A stretch of DNA of 64,000 nucleotides from Pseudoclavibacter terrae (GTDB lineage: Bacteria > Actinomycetota > Actinomycetes > Actinomycetales > Microbacteriaceae). Positions 45,085-52,900 of this stretch are shown piece after piece. The stretch lies in contig NZ_WBJX01000002.1 in NCBI RefSeq assembly GCF_008831075.1, positions 372,001 through 436,000 on the forward strand. Reading direction: 5' to 3'. Each line of letters begins with the position of its first letter. Within the stretch, counting starts at the first letter, position 1. The notes beneath the pieces are model-generated. The model had not been told where the DNA came from, searched no databases, and was given only the letters and a program-made list of their open reading frames with translations. Position numbers and translations under genes: made by a program.

Positions 45085-45435
45085 TCAGTTGGAGGTGCCC
45101 GTGTTGCCCCTGGCGTCCGTGCTGGGCGCGGCGGGTGCCTCGGGCGCCGGCGCGGCCGGGGCCGAGCTCTGCACCGGGGGCGTCACCGGGGCCTGGGGCG
45201 CCGCCGGTGCCTGCGGAGCCGCAGGCGCGGTCGTCGCGGCAGGCTGCGAGTAGACGTCGGCGGACGGCGGGGGGACGTCGACCTCGTCGTCCTTCTTCAT
45301 GTTCTTGACCTCGCCGCGGAAGATGCGCATCGACTGCCCGATGCTCTTCGCGAGGCCGGGAAGCTTCGGAGCACCGAAGAGCAGCAGGACGATCACCAGG
45401 ATGATGATGAGGTGTGGGCCAGTCAGATTCGGCAT
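45085..45435 (-). CDS. tatA: Sec-independent protein translocase TatA
   Basis: Forms the Tat pore. The 116-residue protein has one N-terminal helix (about residues 7-21), FGAPKLPGLAKSIGQSMRIF, the amphipathic helix with the conserved FG, and a long disordered Pro/Ala/Gln-rich tail with repeated APQAPAAPQAP-like units from about residue 65. The tail is longer than in E. coli. It lies four bases from the upstream small membrane protein gene and one base from tatC. Confidence 0.93.
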   Translation of the reverse strand: MPNLTGPHLIIILVIVLLLFGAPKLPGLAKSIGQSMRIFRGEVKNMKKDDEVDVPPPSADVYSQPAATTAPAAPQAPAAPQAPVTPPVQSSAPAAPAPEAPAAPSTDARGNTGTSN

Positions 45436-45439
45436 GGTG

Positions 45440-45796
45440 TCAGTTGCCTTTCACAAGGTGTTCATATTGAAACGGGTCTGCGGTCGTCAGATCACGGGCG
45501 CGCTCCAGGCGCTGCTCGCGTCGCTGCTCTTTGGTCTCGTCGCGCACGTCGTTCAGCTCGCCTCGCTCGACTTGGACCTCTCGGAGTCCGCGGACGATCG
45601 CATTGCTCCGGGCCGGCGCGAACGAGACGAGGGTCTGCGCACGCTGCTCGAGCGCCTCGAGGAGAACCTCGAACTTCGCCAGCTCGCCCTGCAGGAGGAT
45701 GACCTTCCTGAAGAGCCAGTAGCCGAGCGCGCCGAGCACTGCGAGCAGGATGAGCACGAGGCCCACCCAGATGAGAACCCAACTCCACCACGGCAT
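45440..45796 (-). CDS. small membrane-anchored coiled-coil protein
   Basis: A 118-residue protein that I do not recognise. One hydrophobic helix (about residues 5-30) is followed by a charged helical region rich in Glu, Arg and Gln (about 37-105) that looks like a coiled coil. It sits between pafC and tatA, where other actinobacteria have no gene or an unnamed one, and is four bases from tatA, so it is cotranscribed with the Tat genes. A role linked to secretion is only an inference. Confidence 0.75.
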   Translation of the reverse strand: MPWWSWVLIWVGLVLILLAVLGALGYWLFRKVILLQGELAKFEVLLEALEQRAQTLVSFAPARSNAIVRGLREVQVERGELNDVRDETKEQRREQRLERARDLTTADPFQYEHLVKGN

Positions 45797-45862
45797 AGTG
45801 ACTCCAACGATACCTGCTCTGAGGTGAATCGCCAGGCCGCAGCCCTGGACTCGCGTCCAGAT

Positions 45863-46834
45863 TCAGTCTTCGTGATGATCGCGGAGCGCGTCGGCGGCCC
45901 ACTGCAGCACGGCGGCTCGCGCGGAGTCGGGTGAGAGCACGCGCATCTCGCCCGCGTTCCCGGCGACGAGGCGTGCCAGATGCTGCATGGATGCGATGCG
46001 CACGTCGACGACGGCCCGACCTCGCGCATCCGTCTGCGGAACCGGCTCGCCCGGTGGGAGGTAGTCGCGCACGAGCGGCAGCACGGCGGCGCCGACCTCG
46101 AGCCTCACGACCACGTGGTCGTCGCTCGGCGTGAAGATCGGTCTTCCCCGCTTGGCCTCTGGACGCGACGGCACGGGGACGTCGGTGACCACGGCGTCTC
46201 GCATGCGGTCGAGCCGGAAGACCCGCTCGGCGTCGCGCTCCAGGCACCAGCCGTGCAGGAACAGGTCGCCGCCGAGCGTCTCGAGCGTGAACGCGTCCAC
46301 GTGACGCACGCTCTCGACGCCATCCTCCCTGCGGTACCGGAAGCGGAGCCGTCTGTTCGTCGCGATGGCTGCGGCCACGGCATCCCTGGCTGCCGGATGC
46401 TCCCCCGTCGTCCCGAAGGCGAAGTGGGGCGCCGCCCCGCTTGGCCCGAGCTTGCCGAGCAGCGTGTCGATGCGGGACTCATCCACGAGGCGCGGCAGGC
46501 TTCTGAGGTAGCCGAGCCCCGCGATGACCGCGGCGGCTTCGCGGTTCGACATGCGCGGTGCCTCCTCGAGTGCGACGAAGTGGGTCACCTCGATGAGGTC
46601 CTGCAGCTCGAACGCGTCCCAGTTGATGTCGAAGAGGTCGAGGTGGCTGTAGACGCCGGCATCTCCCGGGGTCCCCGAGACGGCGATGAGCCTCACGGCG
46701 TCGCGCACCTGCTTGGGCTTGACGCCGAAGTGGGCGGCGGCTGTCTCGACGGGCACGGCTTCGTCCTGCTGGCGGAGGTACGGGACCAGCGAGACGAGGA
46801 GCGCGAGGCGGTCAGCCGAGACGAACGGGCTCAC
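45863..46834 (-). CDS. pafC: WYL-domain transcriptional regulator PafC
   Basis: Second subunit of PafBC, the activator of the LexA-independent DNA-damage response in mycobacteria. The 323-residue protein has an N-terminal winged helix (about residues 1-60), a middle region, and a WYL domain (about 150-225) including RFRYRREDG and GGDLFLHGWCL, then a WCX extension. Its start overlaps the pafB stop by four bases (ATGA). The assignment as PafC comes from order and sequence type. The Pup ligase gene pafA, normally next to this pair, is missing here. Confidence 0.9.
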   Translation of the reverse strand: MSPFVSADRLALLVSLVPYLRQQDEAVPVETAAAHFGVKPKQVRDAVRLIAVSGTPGDAGVYSHLDLFDINWDAFELQDLIEVTHFVALEEAPRMSNREAAAVIAGLGYLRSLPRLVDESRIDTLLGKLGPSGAAPHFAFGTTGEHPAARDAVAAAIATNRRLRFRYRREDGVESVRHVDAFTLETLGGDLFLHGWCLERDAERVFRLDRMRDAVVTDVPVPSRPEAKRGRPIFTPSDDHVVVRLEVGAAVLPLVRDYLPPGEPVPQTDARGRAVVDVRIASMQHLARLVAGNAGEMRVLSPDSARAAVLQWAADALRDHHED

Positions 46835-47868
46835 GAGGGCGCTCCGGTGTGGGCCGACACGACCCAGGCCAGCCTCGAGGCGACGAGGCCTCTGAGCTCT
46901 GGCGGTGAGATGACCCTGACTTCTGGGCCGAAGGACGCAATGCGGTCTGCGAGCAGGCCGACGTCGGTGTAGCCGAGCTCGACCCCGAGCCAGGGCCCTG
47001 ACGTCGCTCGCGTGTCACCACGCAGGCGGACTTCGGCGTCGGACCCCTCGCGCACCTCGAGCCTCGCGCGCTGTCTGCCGGCGAGCTCCGCCAGCTCCTC
47101 GAGGGCTCTCGCCGCGTGCTGCTCTGCGGTCACCCCCGGGTAGCGCGACACGTCGGCGCTCCCGATCTGTCGCGGCGCGGACACGATGCGGGACAGCAGG
47201 AACATGCGCTCGGATGCGCGGTCCAGGTCGTAGGAGACGAGGAGCCAGTTGCCGTCGGCGAAGACGAGCGCGAGCGGCTCGACGCGGCGGACGCCAGCCC
47301 CGTCCTCGCCGGGTTTCGAGTAGGAGAAGGAGACGGTCCGTCCCTGCTCGATGGCCGTGGAGAGCGGTTCGAAGGCGGCGTCCCGGGCGCGCAGGCGCGG
47401 CGCCACTCCGATGAGGTCCTCGTGCGTCCGGGCACCGAGCGCCTTGAGCTTCATGAGGCCCCGCCTCGACTCCTGCGAGACGGACCCCTCGCGCCACACC
47501 TGCGCCGCGAGGCTGAGCAGGGAGGTCTCGTCGGCGTCGAACTCGAGTCCGGCTGGCATCGCGAAGCCACCTCGCGGCACGCGGTAGCGGGCCAGTTGGT
47601 TGTTGCCGGCCGCCGATGGGTCGTCGATGACCTCGAGAGGCACCCCCAGGTCACGCAGCTCGGCCTTGTCGCGCTCGAATCGCTTCTCGCGCGCCGAAGC
47701 AGCCGTCGGTGACGTGCTGTCGCGGCTGTCGTCTGCGTAACCGTGGACGGTCTCGAAGACGTCGCTCTTCGTCAGCCCGCGCTCCGTGGTCAGGAGCGCG
47801 AGGATGAGCGAGAACTGGCGCTCCGCGGCCGCGGGGGCCTTCGCTCGGTCTGTTCGCTCGTGCGTCAC
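46831..47868 (-). CDS. pafB: WYL-domain transcriptional regulator PafB
   Basis: First subunit of PafBC, 345 residues. An N-terminal winged helix (about residues 15-100, LILALLTTERGLTKSDVFE in part) is followed by a WYL domain (about 175-250) with SFSYSKPG and DGNWLLVSYDL. PafB and PafC form a heterodimer that with RNA polymerase recognises PafBC-specific promoters. It directly follows the FKBP lipoprotein gene by nine bases and overlaps pafC. Retention without the pup genes suggests its DNA-damage role is independent of pupylation. Confidence 0.9.
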   Translation of the reverse strand: MTHERTDRAKAPAAAERQFSLILALLTTERGLTKSDVFETVHGYADDSRDSTSPTAASAREKRFERDKAELRDLGVPLEVIDDPSAAGNNQLARYRVPRGGFAMPAGLEFDADETSLLSLAAQVWREGSVSQESRRGLMKLKALGARTHEDLIGVAPRLRARDAAFEPLSTAIEQGRTVSFSYSKPGEDGAGVRRVEPLALVFADGNWLLVSYDLDRASERMFLLSRIVSAPRQIGSADVSRYPGVTAEQHAARALEELAELAGRQRARLEVREGSDAEVRLRGDTRATSGPWLGVELGYTDVGLLADRIASFGPEVRVISPPELRGLVASRLAWVVSAHTGAPS

Positions 47869-47877
47869 GCCTCGACT

Positions 47878-48795
47878 TTAGATCGTGCCGAGGATGTCGA
47901 CGACGAAGACGAGCGTCGAGCCGGCCGGAATCGTCTCGCTTGCCTGGTCGCCGTAGCCGAGCGCGGGTGGGATGACGGCGATGACCTGGGAGCCGACGGT
48001 CTGGCCGACGAGCGCCTGCGCGAAGCCGTCGACGACTCCCGTGGTCGAGAACTGGGCTGGCTGGCCGCGGTCCCAGGAGCTGTCGAACTTCTCGCCGTTG
48101 GCGAAGAGGACACCCGTGTACTGCACGACGACGGAGCTGCCCTCGGCGACGACGGCACCGGTGCCGAGCTTGCGCGTGTCGAGGACGAGCTCGTCTGGTG
48201 CCGTTGCGCCCTCCGCGATCGTGATCTGCGGTGCCCCCTCAGCTGCGTCGGTCACGGTGACGAGCTCCTGCGTGGGTGCCTGCTCAGCGCCAGTCGCACG
48301 CGTCTCCGGGACCTCGATGACATCGGCGACGACGAGTGCCGGGGGCGTGTCCGTCGCGCCCGCGTTGGCGGTGCCCTCCAGGAGCAGCGCAGACGGGATG
48401 AGCGCGACGACGCGGGAGCCCGAGGTCACGCCGTCGAACAGGCCGCTGAGATAGCCGGGGATGCCCTCATCGCTGAGGTCGAGCACCTGGCCGAGGGGCC
48501 CGTAGGGGCTCTGCTCCGCCTGCGTGCCGACGTCGTAGACCGTGAGGTTGGCGGTGACGGTCGAATCGAGCGTCATCTCCTCGCCGTCGCCCTCGACCTC
48601 GACGCGGCGCTCCATCTCCTCGCCTAGCCCGGAGACCTCGCCGATCGTCACGGCGGGAGCGGCACCGTACTCGCCGGTGACCTCGACACCGTTGAGCGCG
48701 TCGCCGCTCGCCACGGGCGTCGAGCTGCCGGCGCACGAGGCGAGTCCGAGGGAGAGGAGGACGGCCGCGGCGATCGCGGGGAGTCGTCGTTGCAT
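47878..48795 (-). CDS. FKBP-type lipoprotein, tandem FKBP folds
   Basis: A 305-residue exported lipoprotein: signal peptide with lipobox LASC (Cys21), then two FKBP-like repeats. The C-terminal repeat (about 205-305) keeps VQYTGVL, FDSSW and PALGYGD, the pattern of peptidyl-prolyl isomerases, but has Phe (VVDGFAQAL) where the active-site Trp normally sits. The N-terminal repeat (about 80-165) keeps only the fold pattern (VTANLTVYDVG, VVALIPSALL, PPALVVADVIEV). Activity may be weak. It lies upstream of pafB and 50 bases downstream of the second FKBP gene. Confidence 0.88.
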   Translation of the reverse strand: MQRRLPAIAAAVLLSLGLASCAGSSTPVASGDALNGVEVTGEYGAAPAVTIGEVSGLGEEMERRVEVEGDGEEMTLDSTVTANLTVYDVGTQAEQSPYGPLGQVLDLSDEGIPGYLSGLFDGVTSGSRVVALIPSALLLEGTANAGATDTPPALVVADVIEVPETRATGAEQAPTQELVTVTDAAEGAPQITIAEGATAPDELVLDTRKLGTGAVVAEGSSVVVQYTGVLFANGEKFDSSWDRGQPAQFSTTGVVDGFAQALVGQTVGSQVIAVIPPALGYGDQASETIPAGSTLVFVVDILGTI

Positions 48796-48845
48796 GAATC
48801 CGCCTTGCGTGGGGTGGGAGGTGCTTCTGGAGGTGGAGCGGACGC

Positions 48846-49841
48846 CTATTCGGCGGCCAGGATGTCGATCACGAAGACGAGGGTGCGCCCCTGCGTGGCC
48901 GAGGCGTTCAGCGGGCCAGGCTGGGAGGCGAGCCGCTCGGGTGGGAGGACCACGACGAGCTGCGAGCCGACGGGGGTGCCGACGATCTCCTCGCTCAGCC
49001 CGAAGAGGCCATCGGTGGCCGCAGTCGTGAGCTGCAGGACGTTGTTGCCTGGGGTCCAGGTCGATGCGACCTGCTCCCCGGTCGTCCAGTCGAACGCAGA
49101 GAGCTGCATCGTGACGAGCTGTCCTTCGGCGACCGGGGAGCCATAGCCCTCGATGCGGACGTGCCGTTTGGGTGCGGCTGGCGGGTCCTGCGCTGGCATC
49201 GTGACGCCAGGGGTGCCGTTGGGTGCGGTGACGACTGCCGGGATGCCGTCAGCGGGGGCCGCGATCCGGCCGCCAGCACTCGATGGGTAGACATCGAGCA
49301 CGTCGGCGATCGCGACGATCGTCATGGCCGGGTCGACACCGACCGACGTGGCGGCTTCGCCGAAGAGGACGCTCGCGGGCATGACGGCGACGACGCGCTC
49401 GCCCGTCTGCGAGCACTCGATGGCCTGGGCCAGACCCGGGAAGGTGTTCGCGATCGTCGCGACGCTCGTGGGCGCTGCGCTGCCGGTCTCGCTCGCGACG
49501 GTCGGGCTGTAGGGAACCAGCACCTCTCCGTCCGCACCGTCGAGCAGCTCGAAGTTGGCTCGCACCACGCCAGATGAGGTCACCGGGTCGCCGGTTCCCG
49601 TTCCATCGCGGGTCGTCTCGAGCGCCGTCACGGAGAGCGGGTGTGCGAGCGCCGCTCCGCTCAGCTCGCCGAACGCGCCGTCGGCCGACACGCTCGCCGA
49701 AGCCGCGCCGTCGACGCCGGGCAGCTCGCAGGCGTCCGCGTCGAGCTCGCTCTCAGGCCACGTCACGCAGCCGGTCAGTGCGACGGCGACGGCCGCGGTT
49801 GTCAGGGCGGCTCCCGCGAGTCGGGTACGTGTGCGCATCAT
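48846..49841 (-). CDS. degenerate FKBP-like lipoprotein
   Basis: A 331-residue paralogue of the neighbouring FKBP lipoprotein: signal peptide with lipobox LTGC (Cys25), then two FKBP-like repeats (about 90-190 and 235-331). The C-terminal repeat ends GRTLVFVIDIL like a true FKBP, but the isomerase residues are lost: the FDSS pair reads QVASTW, the Trp position lies in TDGLFGL and the AYG/GYG motif is replaced by LASQPG. It may be a structural chaperone rather than an enzyme. The 3' end of this gene precedes the other FKBP gene; its start overlaps the trmI stop by four bases. Confidence 0.82.
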   Translation of the reverse strand: MMRTRTRLAGAALTTAAVAVALTGCVTWPESELDADACELPGVDGAASASVSADGAFGELSGAALAHPLSVTALETTRDGTGTGDPVTSSGVVRANFELLDGADGEVLVPYSPTVASETGSAAPTSVATIANTFPGLAQAIECSQTGERVVAVMPASVLFGEAATSVGVDPAMTIVAIADVLDVYPSSAGGRIAAPADGIPAVVTAPNGTPGVTMPAQDPPAAPKRHVRIEGYGSPVAEGQLVTMQLSAFDWTTGEQVASTWTPGNNVLQLTTAATDGLFGLSEEIVGTPVGSQLVVVLPPERLASQPGPLNASATQGRTLVFVIDILAAE

Positions 49842-50893
49842 TCGCTCTCTCCCTCGGTCTCCGTGCTGGTGGCGGGAGCATCCGTTGCCCCTGCCGCGTC
49901 GGGGGCCTGATCGCGCCCCTTCTCGGCGGTGATCGCCGCGCCGCGCTGGGCCAGCCGAGCGCGCTTGCGGAGCACCTTGTCGCTCACCTGACGGTCGCCG
50001 AGCGAGCCGGGCGTCCAGATCTCCACATCCTCATCGCTGAAGTCGGACTTGGAGGCCCGTCGCTTGAGGTTGGGGAGGATCGCGCCGTCCGCGAGGCGGC
50101 GGGCCGTCAGCAGGAAGCCGGTGTGCGCGATCATCCGGTGGTCTGGACGCACCGCGAGGCCTTCGACGTGCCAGCCTCGCACCATCGTCTCGTCGGCGCT
50201 GGGGTCGGTGAACAGACCCGTCGCACGGATCGCCTCGGCGACGCGCGACAGCTGCGTCACGGTCGCGACGTAGCAGAGCAGCACCCCACCCGGCTTGAGC
50301 GCGTCGGCGACGACGTCGAGGCACTCCCAGGGCGCGAGCATGTCGAGCACGGCGCGGTCGGCGGTCCCGTCCGCGTGCTGTTCTGGCAGCGCTTCGGCGA
50401 GGTCGCCGAGCACGAGGTTCCAGTTCTCCGGCTTCTCCCCCATCACGCTCACGACGTTGCCCTCGGCCACCTGGGCGAATTCCTCGCGGCGCTCGAACGA
50501 GGTGAGCGATCCGGTGCCGCCGAGCATGCGGAGGATCCAGAGCGACAGCGCCCCGGAGCCGACCCCGGCCTCGATGACGCGAGCACCAGGTCGGATGTCC
50601 GCCTTCGCCAGGATCGCGGCTGCATCCTTCGGGTAGATGATCGCTGCCCCACGCGGCATCGACATGACGATGTCCTCGAGCAGCGGACGCAGCGCCAGGT
50701 ACTGGCCGCCGTCCGTCGCGGAGATCACGGAGCCCTCATCGACGCCGATGATGGTGTCGTGGTCGATCATGCCCTTGTGCATGAAGTACCGCTTGCCTGG
50801 CTCGAGGTAGAGCGTGCTGACACGCCCCTTGGGGCCGGTCAGCTGCACGCGGTCGCCTGCGCGGAAGGGTCCGCCGATGTCGGTCTCGGTCAT
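49838..50893 (-). CDS. trmI: tRNA (adenine-58-N1)-methyltransferase TrmI
   Basis: Methylates A58 in the T-loop of tRNA using S-adenosylmethionine. The 351-residue protein has the N-terminal GDRVQLTGPKGR domain, the SAM loop VIEAGVGSGALSLWIL (about residues 108-123) and LDMLAPWECLD near the substrate site. The C-terminal 60 residues are a low-complexity Ala/Thr/Glu tail. In mycobacteria this gene stands beside the proteasome genes; here it leads directly into the FKBP genes. Its ATG overlaps the HAD gene stop (ATGA). Confidence 0.93.
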   Translation of the reverse strand: MTETDIGGPFRAGDRVQLTGPKGRVSTLYLEPGKRYFMHKGMIDHDTIIGVDEGSVISATDGGQYLALRPLLEDIVMSMPRGAAIIYPKDAAAILAKADIRPGARVIEAGVGSGALSLWILRMLGGTGSLTSFERREEFAQVAEGNVVSVMGEKPENWNLVLGDLAEALPEQHADGTADRAVLDMLAPWECLDVVADALKPGGVLLCYVATVTQLSRVAEAIRATGLFTDPSADETMVRGWHVEGLAVRPDHRMIAHTGFLLTARRLADGAILPNLKRRASKSDFSDEDVEIWTPGSLGDRQVSDKVLRKRARLAQRGAAITAEKGRDQAPDAAGATDAPATSTETEGESE

Positions 50894-51630
50894 AGCTGTG
50901 CTTCGCTTTCTGCGGGGGCGGCGTCTGCTGCCGTGTGTGCGTTCTCGCGCTGCGTCGTCTCGCGAGCGACCTGCTCGACGAGCTCGCCGAGCGTCTCTGG
51001 CGTGATGCCCTCGAGGGTCGCCGTGACGAGGTGCGCGTGGTGTGCTTCGAGTGTCTGCCCGTGCGGGATGCCGATGGTCGCGCATCCTGCGGCACGCGCG
51101 GCTTCGAGACCGCGGCGGGAGTCCTCGACGGCCACGCACCGCTCGGGCGCGACCCCGAGCTGCGCTGCGGCGCGCACGTACGGCTCCGGGTGCGGCTTGC
51201 CGTTCTCGACCTCATCCCCTGCGATGACGATCGCGAACAGAGGGGTGTCGAGGGTCGACACGACGGCGTCGGCGAGGACGCGCGTCGAATTCGTGACGAG
51301 TGCGTTCGGGACTCCCGCCGCGTGCAGAGCACCGAGCAGCTCGAGTGCACCGGGCCGCCAGGCCAGCTCGGCGAGGATGCTCGCCATGACGGTCGAGTTC
51401 ATGTGGTCGACGATCTCGCCGGGCGCGAGGTCGACACCCAGGCGCGCGAAGAACTCCGATGCGTCTGCCATGCTCGACCCGACCATGCCGAGCTCCTGCT
51501 CCTCGGTGAGCGGAGGCAGTCCGTGGTCGGCGAGCAGGTTCAGCTGGGCTGTCTGCCAGTACTGCTCGGTGTCGACGATGGTGCCATCCATATCCCAGAG
51601 GACGGCGTCGGGAAGATTCGAAGGAGCCAC
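50890..51630 (-). CDS. HAD-superfamily hydrolase
   Basis: A 246-residue phosphatase or phosphomutase of the beta-phosphoglucomutase/phosphoglycolate phosphatase-like subfamily. Motifs I DMDGTIVDTE (about 13-22), II TNSTR (about 115), III KPHPEPY (about 149) and IV VEDSRRG (about 171) are all present, with a helical cap between I and II. Substrate unknown. GTG 51630 is eight bases after the minus-strand TAGACT (51639-51644), so the message is likely leaderless. It heads the leftward array toward lnt, coupled to trmI. Confidence 0.9.
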   Translation of the reverse strand: MAPSNLPDAVLWDMDGTIVDTEQYWQTAQLNLLADHGLPPLTEEQELGMVGSSMADASEFFARLGVDLAPGEIVDHMNSTVMASILAELAWRPGALELLGALHAAGVPNALVTNSTRVLADAVVSTLDTPLFAIVIAGDEVENGKPHPEPYVRAAAQLGVAPERCVAVEDSRRGLEAARAAGCATIGIPHGQTLEAHHAHLVTATLEGITPETLGELVEQVARETTQRENAHTAADAAPAESEAQL

Positions 51631-51638
51631 GGGGCGAC

Positions 51639-51684
51639 AGTCTACGGGGCGGCAGGCGGCCCACCGACGCCCGGCGCGTATCCT
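51639..51684. promoter_or_regulatory. divergent promoters of the HAD and PAC2 genes
   Basis: The minus-strand TAGACT (51639-51644) lies eight bases before the HAD GTG. The plus-strand TATCCT (51679-51684) lies 32 bases before the PAC2 GTG, which has a GAGGAG site. Confidence 0.45.
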
Positions 51685-51716
51685 GGGACAACACTTCATG
51701 CATGGCGAGGAGCACG

Positions 51717-52841
51717 GTGACGGAACACAGCGAGGCCACCACACCATTCGCGCGGGGCCGACTGCTCGTGGTCGCACTGCTCGGCTGGAACGACGCGGGC
51801 GATGCGGCATCAAGCGCCGTCCGCGCACTGCAGGAGGCCATCGGCGCAGACCGTCTCATCGAGGACATCGACGACGAGTCGTTCTTCGACTACTCCATCC
51901 ACCGGCCCGTGATGCGCGCGGGAACCGAGGGCGTCCGGAAGATCCAGTGGCCCAGCGTGTCCTTCAGCGGCACTCCTCTGCCGGAGGACGACAAGGCCGA
52001 TCCCGCCGTCGAGAGCACGGAGCTGGCCGCCGATGCGGGTCTCTCTGTGAGCTCGGACAACGGCGAGAACGTGTTCGTGCTCATCGGCCCGGAACCCACG
52101 CTGCGGTGGCGGAGCTTCACGAAGCACGTCGTCGATCTGTGCGAGCGCGAGGGCATCACGCGCGTCGTGCTCGTTGGCGCGTTGCTGGCGGATGTGCCGC
52201 ACACGCGCCCCATCACGATCTTCATGTCGAGCGATGACGCCGTCGTGCGCGAGGAGCTCGACATCGACCGCAGCGAGTACGAGGGGCCAACCGGCGTGCT
52301 CTCGGCGATCGGCGAGGAGGCACGCTCGCGGGGCATGCTCGTGCTCTCGCTCTGGGCCTCGGTGCCGCACTACGCGCACCACTCCCCCTCGCCGAAGGCG
52401 ACCCTGGCGCTGGTGGACCGGCTGACCGAGATCGTCGACGTCTCAATCCCCCACGGCGACCTCGTCACCGAGTCCGCCGAGTGGGAGTCCGAGGTCACCG
52501 AGGCGACCGCGCAGGATGACGAGATCGCCCAGTACGTCGGCTACCTCGAGCGGACCCGTGACATGGTCGAGGCGCCAGAGGCCTCTGGCGAGGCCATCGC
52601 GCAGGAGTTCGAGCGCTTCCTCGAGCAGGCGGCCGACAAGAAGCCGCAGCCCGGCCCTGCAGCGTTCCCCACGGACCTCTCGGGGACCCCGCAGCGACCC
52701 ATGGGCGTCGAACGACGGACCACTGCCGGTGACGATGGGGCCGAATCGGACACCGAGTCGAGGCCCGACGAAGATCCCGAGCGTGGCGATGGCGGAGCTG
52801 ACGACCAGGACGCCGACGGCGGCCAGCAGGGTCCGGCCTAG
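51717..52841 (+). CDS. PAC2-family protein
   Basis: A 374-residue protein of the PAC2 (proteasome assembly chaperone 2-like) family. The core (about residues 10-280) includes LLVVALLGWNDAGDAAS, VFVLIGPEPTLRW and the SYLG-like EEARSRGMLVLSLWASVPHY (cited in part), followed by an acidic, disordered C-terminal tail of about 80 residues. Bacterial function is unknown. GTG 51717 is chosen because GAGGAG (51707-51712) is placed to serve it; ATG 51702 would lie upstream of that site. PAC2 genes often sit near proteasome loci, yet none is found here. Confidence 0.88.
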   Translation: MTEHSEATTPFARGRLLVVALLGWNDAGDAASSAVRALQEAIGADRLIEDIDDESFFDYSIHRPVMRAGTEGVRKIQWPSVSFSGTPLPEDDKADPAVESTELAADAGLSVSSDNGENVFVLIGPEPTLRWRSFTKHVVDLCEREGITRVVLVGALLADVPHTRPITIFMSSDDAVVREELDIDRSEYEGPTGVLSAIGEEARSRGMLVLSLWASVPHYAHHSPSPKATLALVDRLTEIVDVSIPHGDLVTESAEWESEVTEATAQDDEIAQYVGYLERTRDMVEAPEASGEAIAQEFERFLEQAADKKPQPGPAAFPTDLSGTPQRPMGVERRTTAGDDGAESDTESRPDEDPERGDGGADDQDADGGQQGPA

Positions 52842-52900
52842 ACGGTCCCGCTCAGGCGGATGCGCGCTCGGCGGTCCGTCGAGCACGCACCCTTCCGCCG

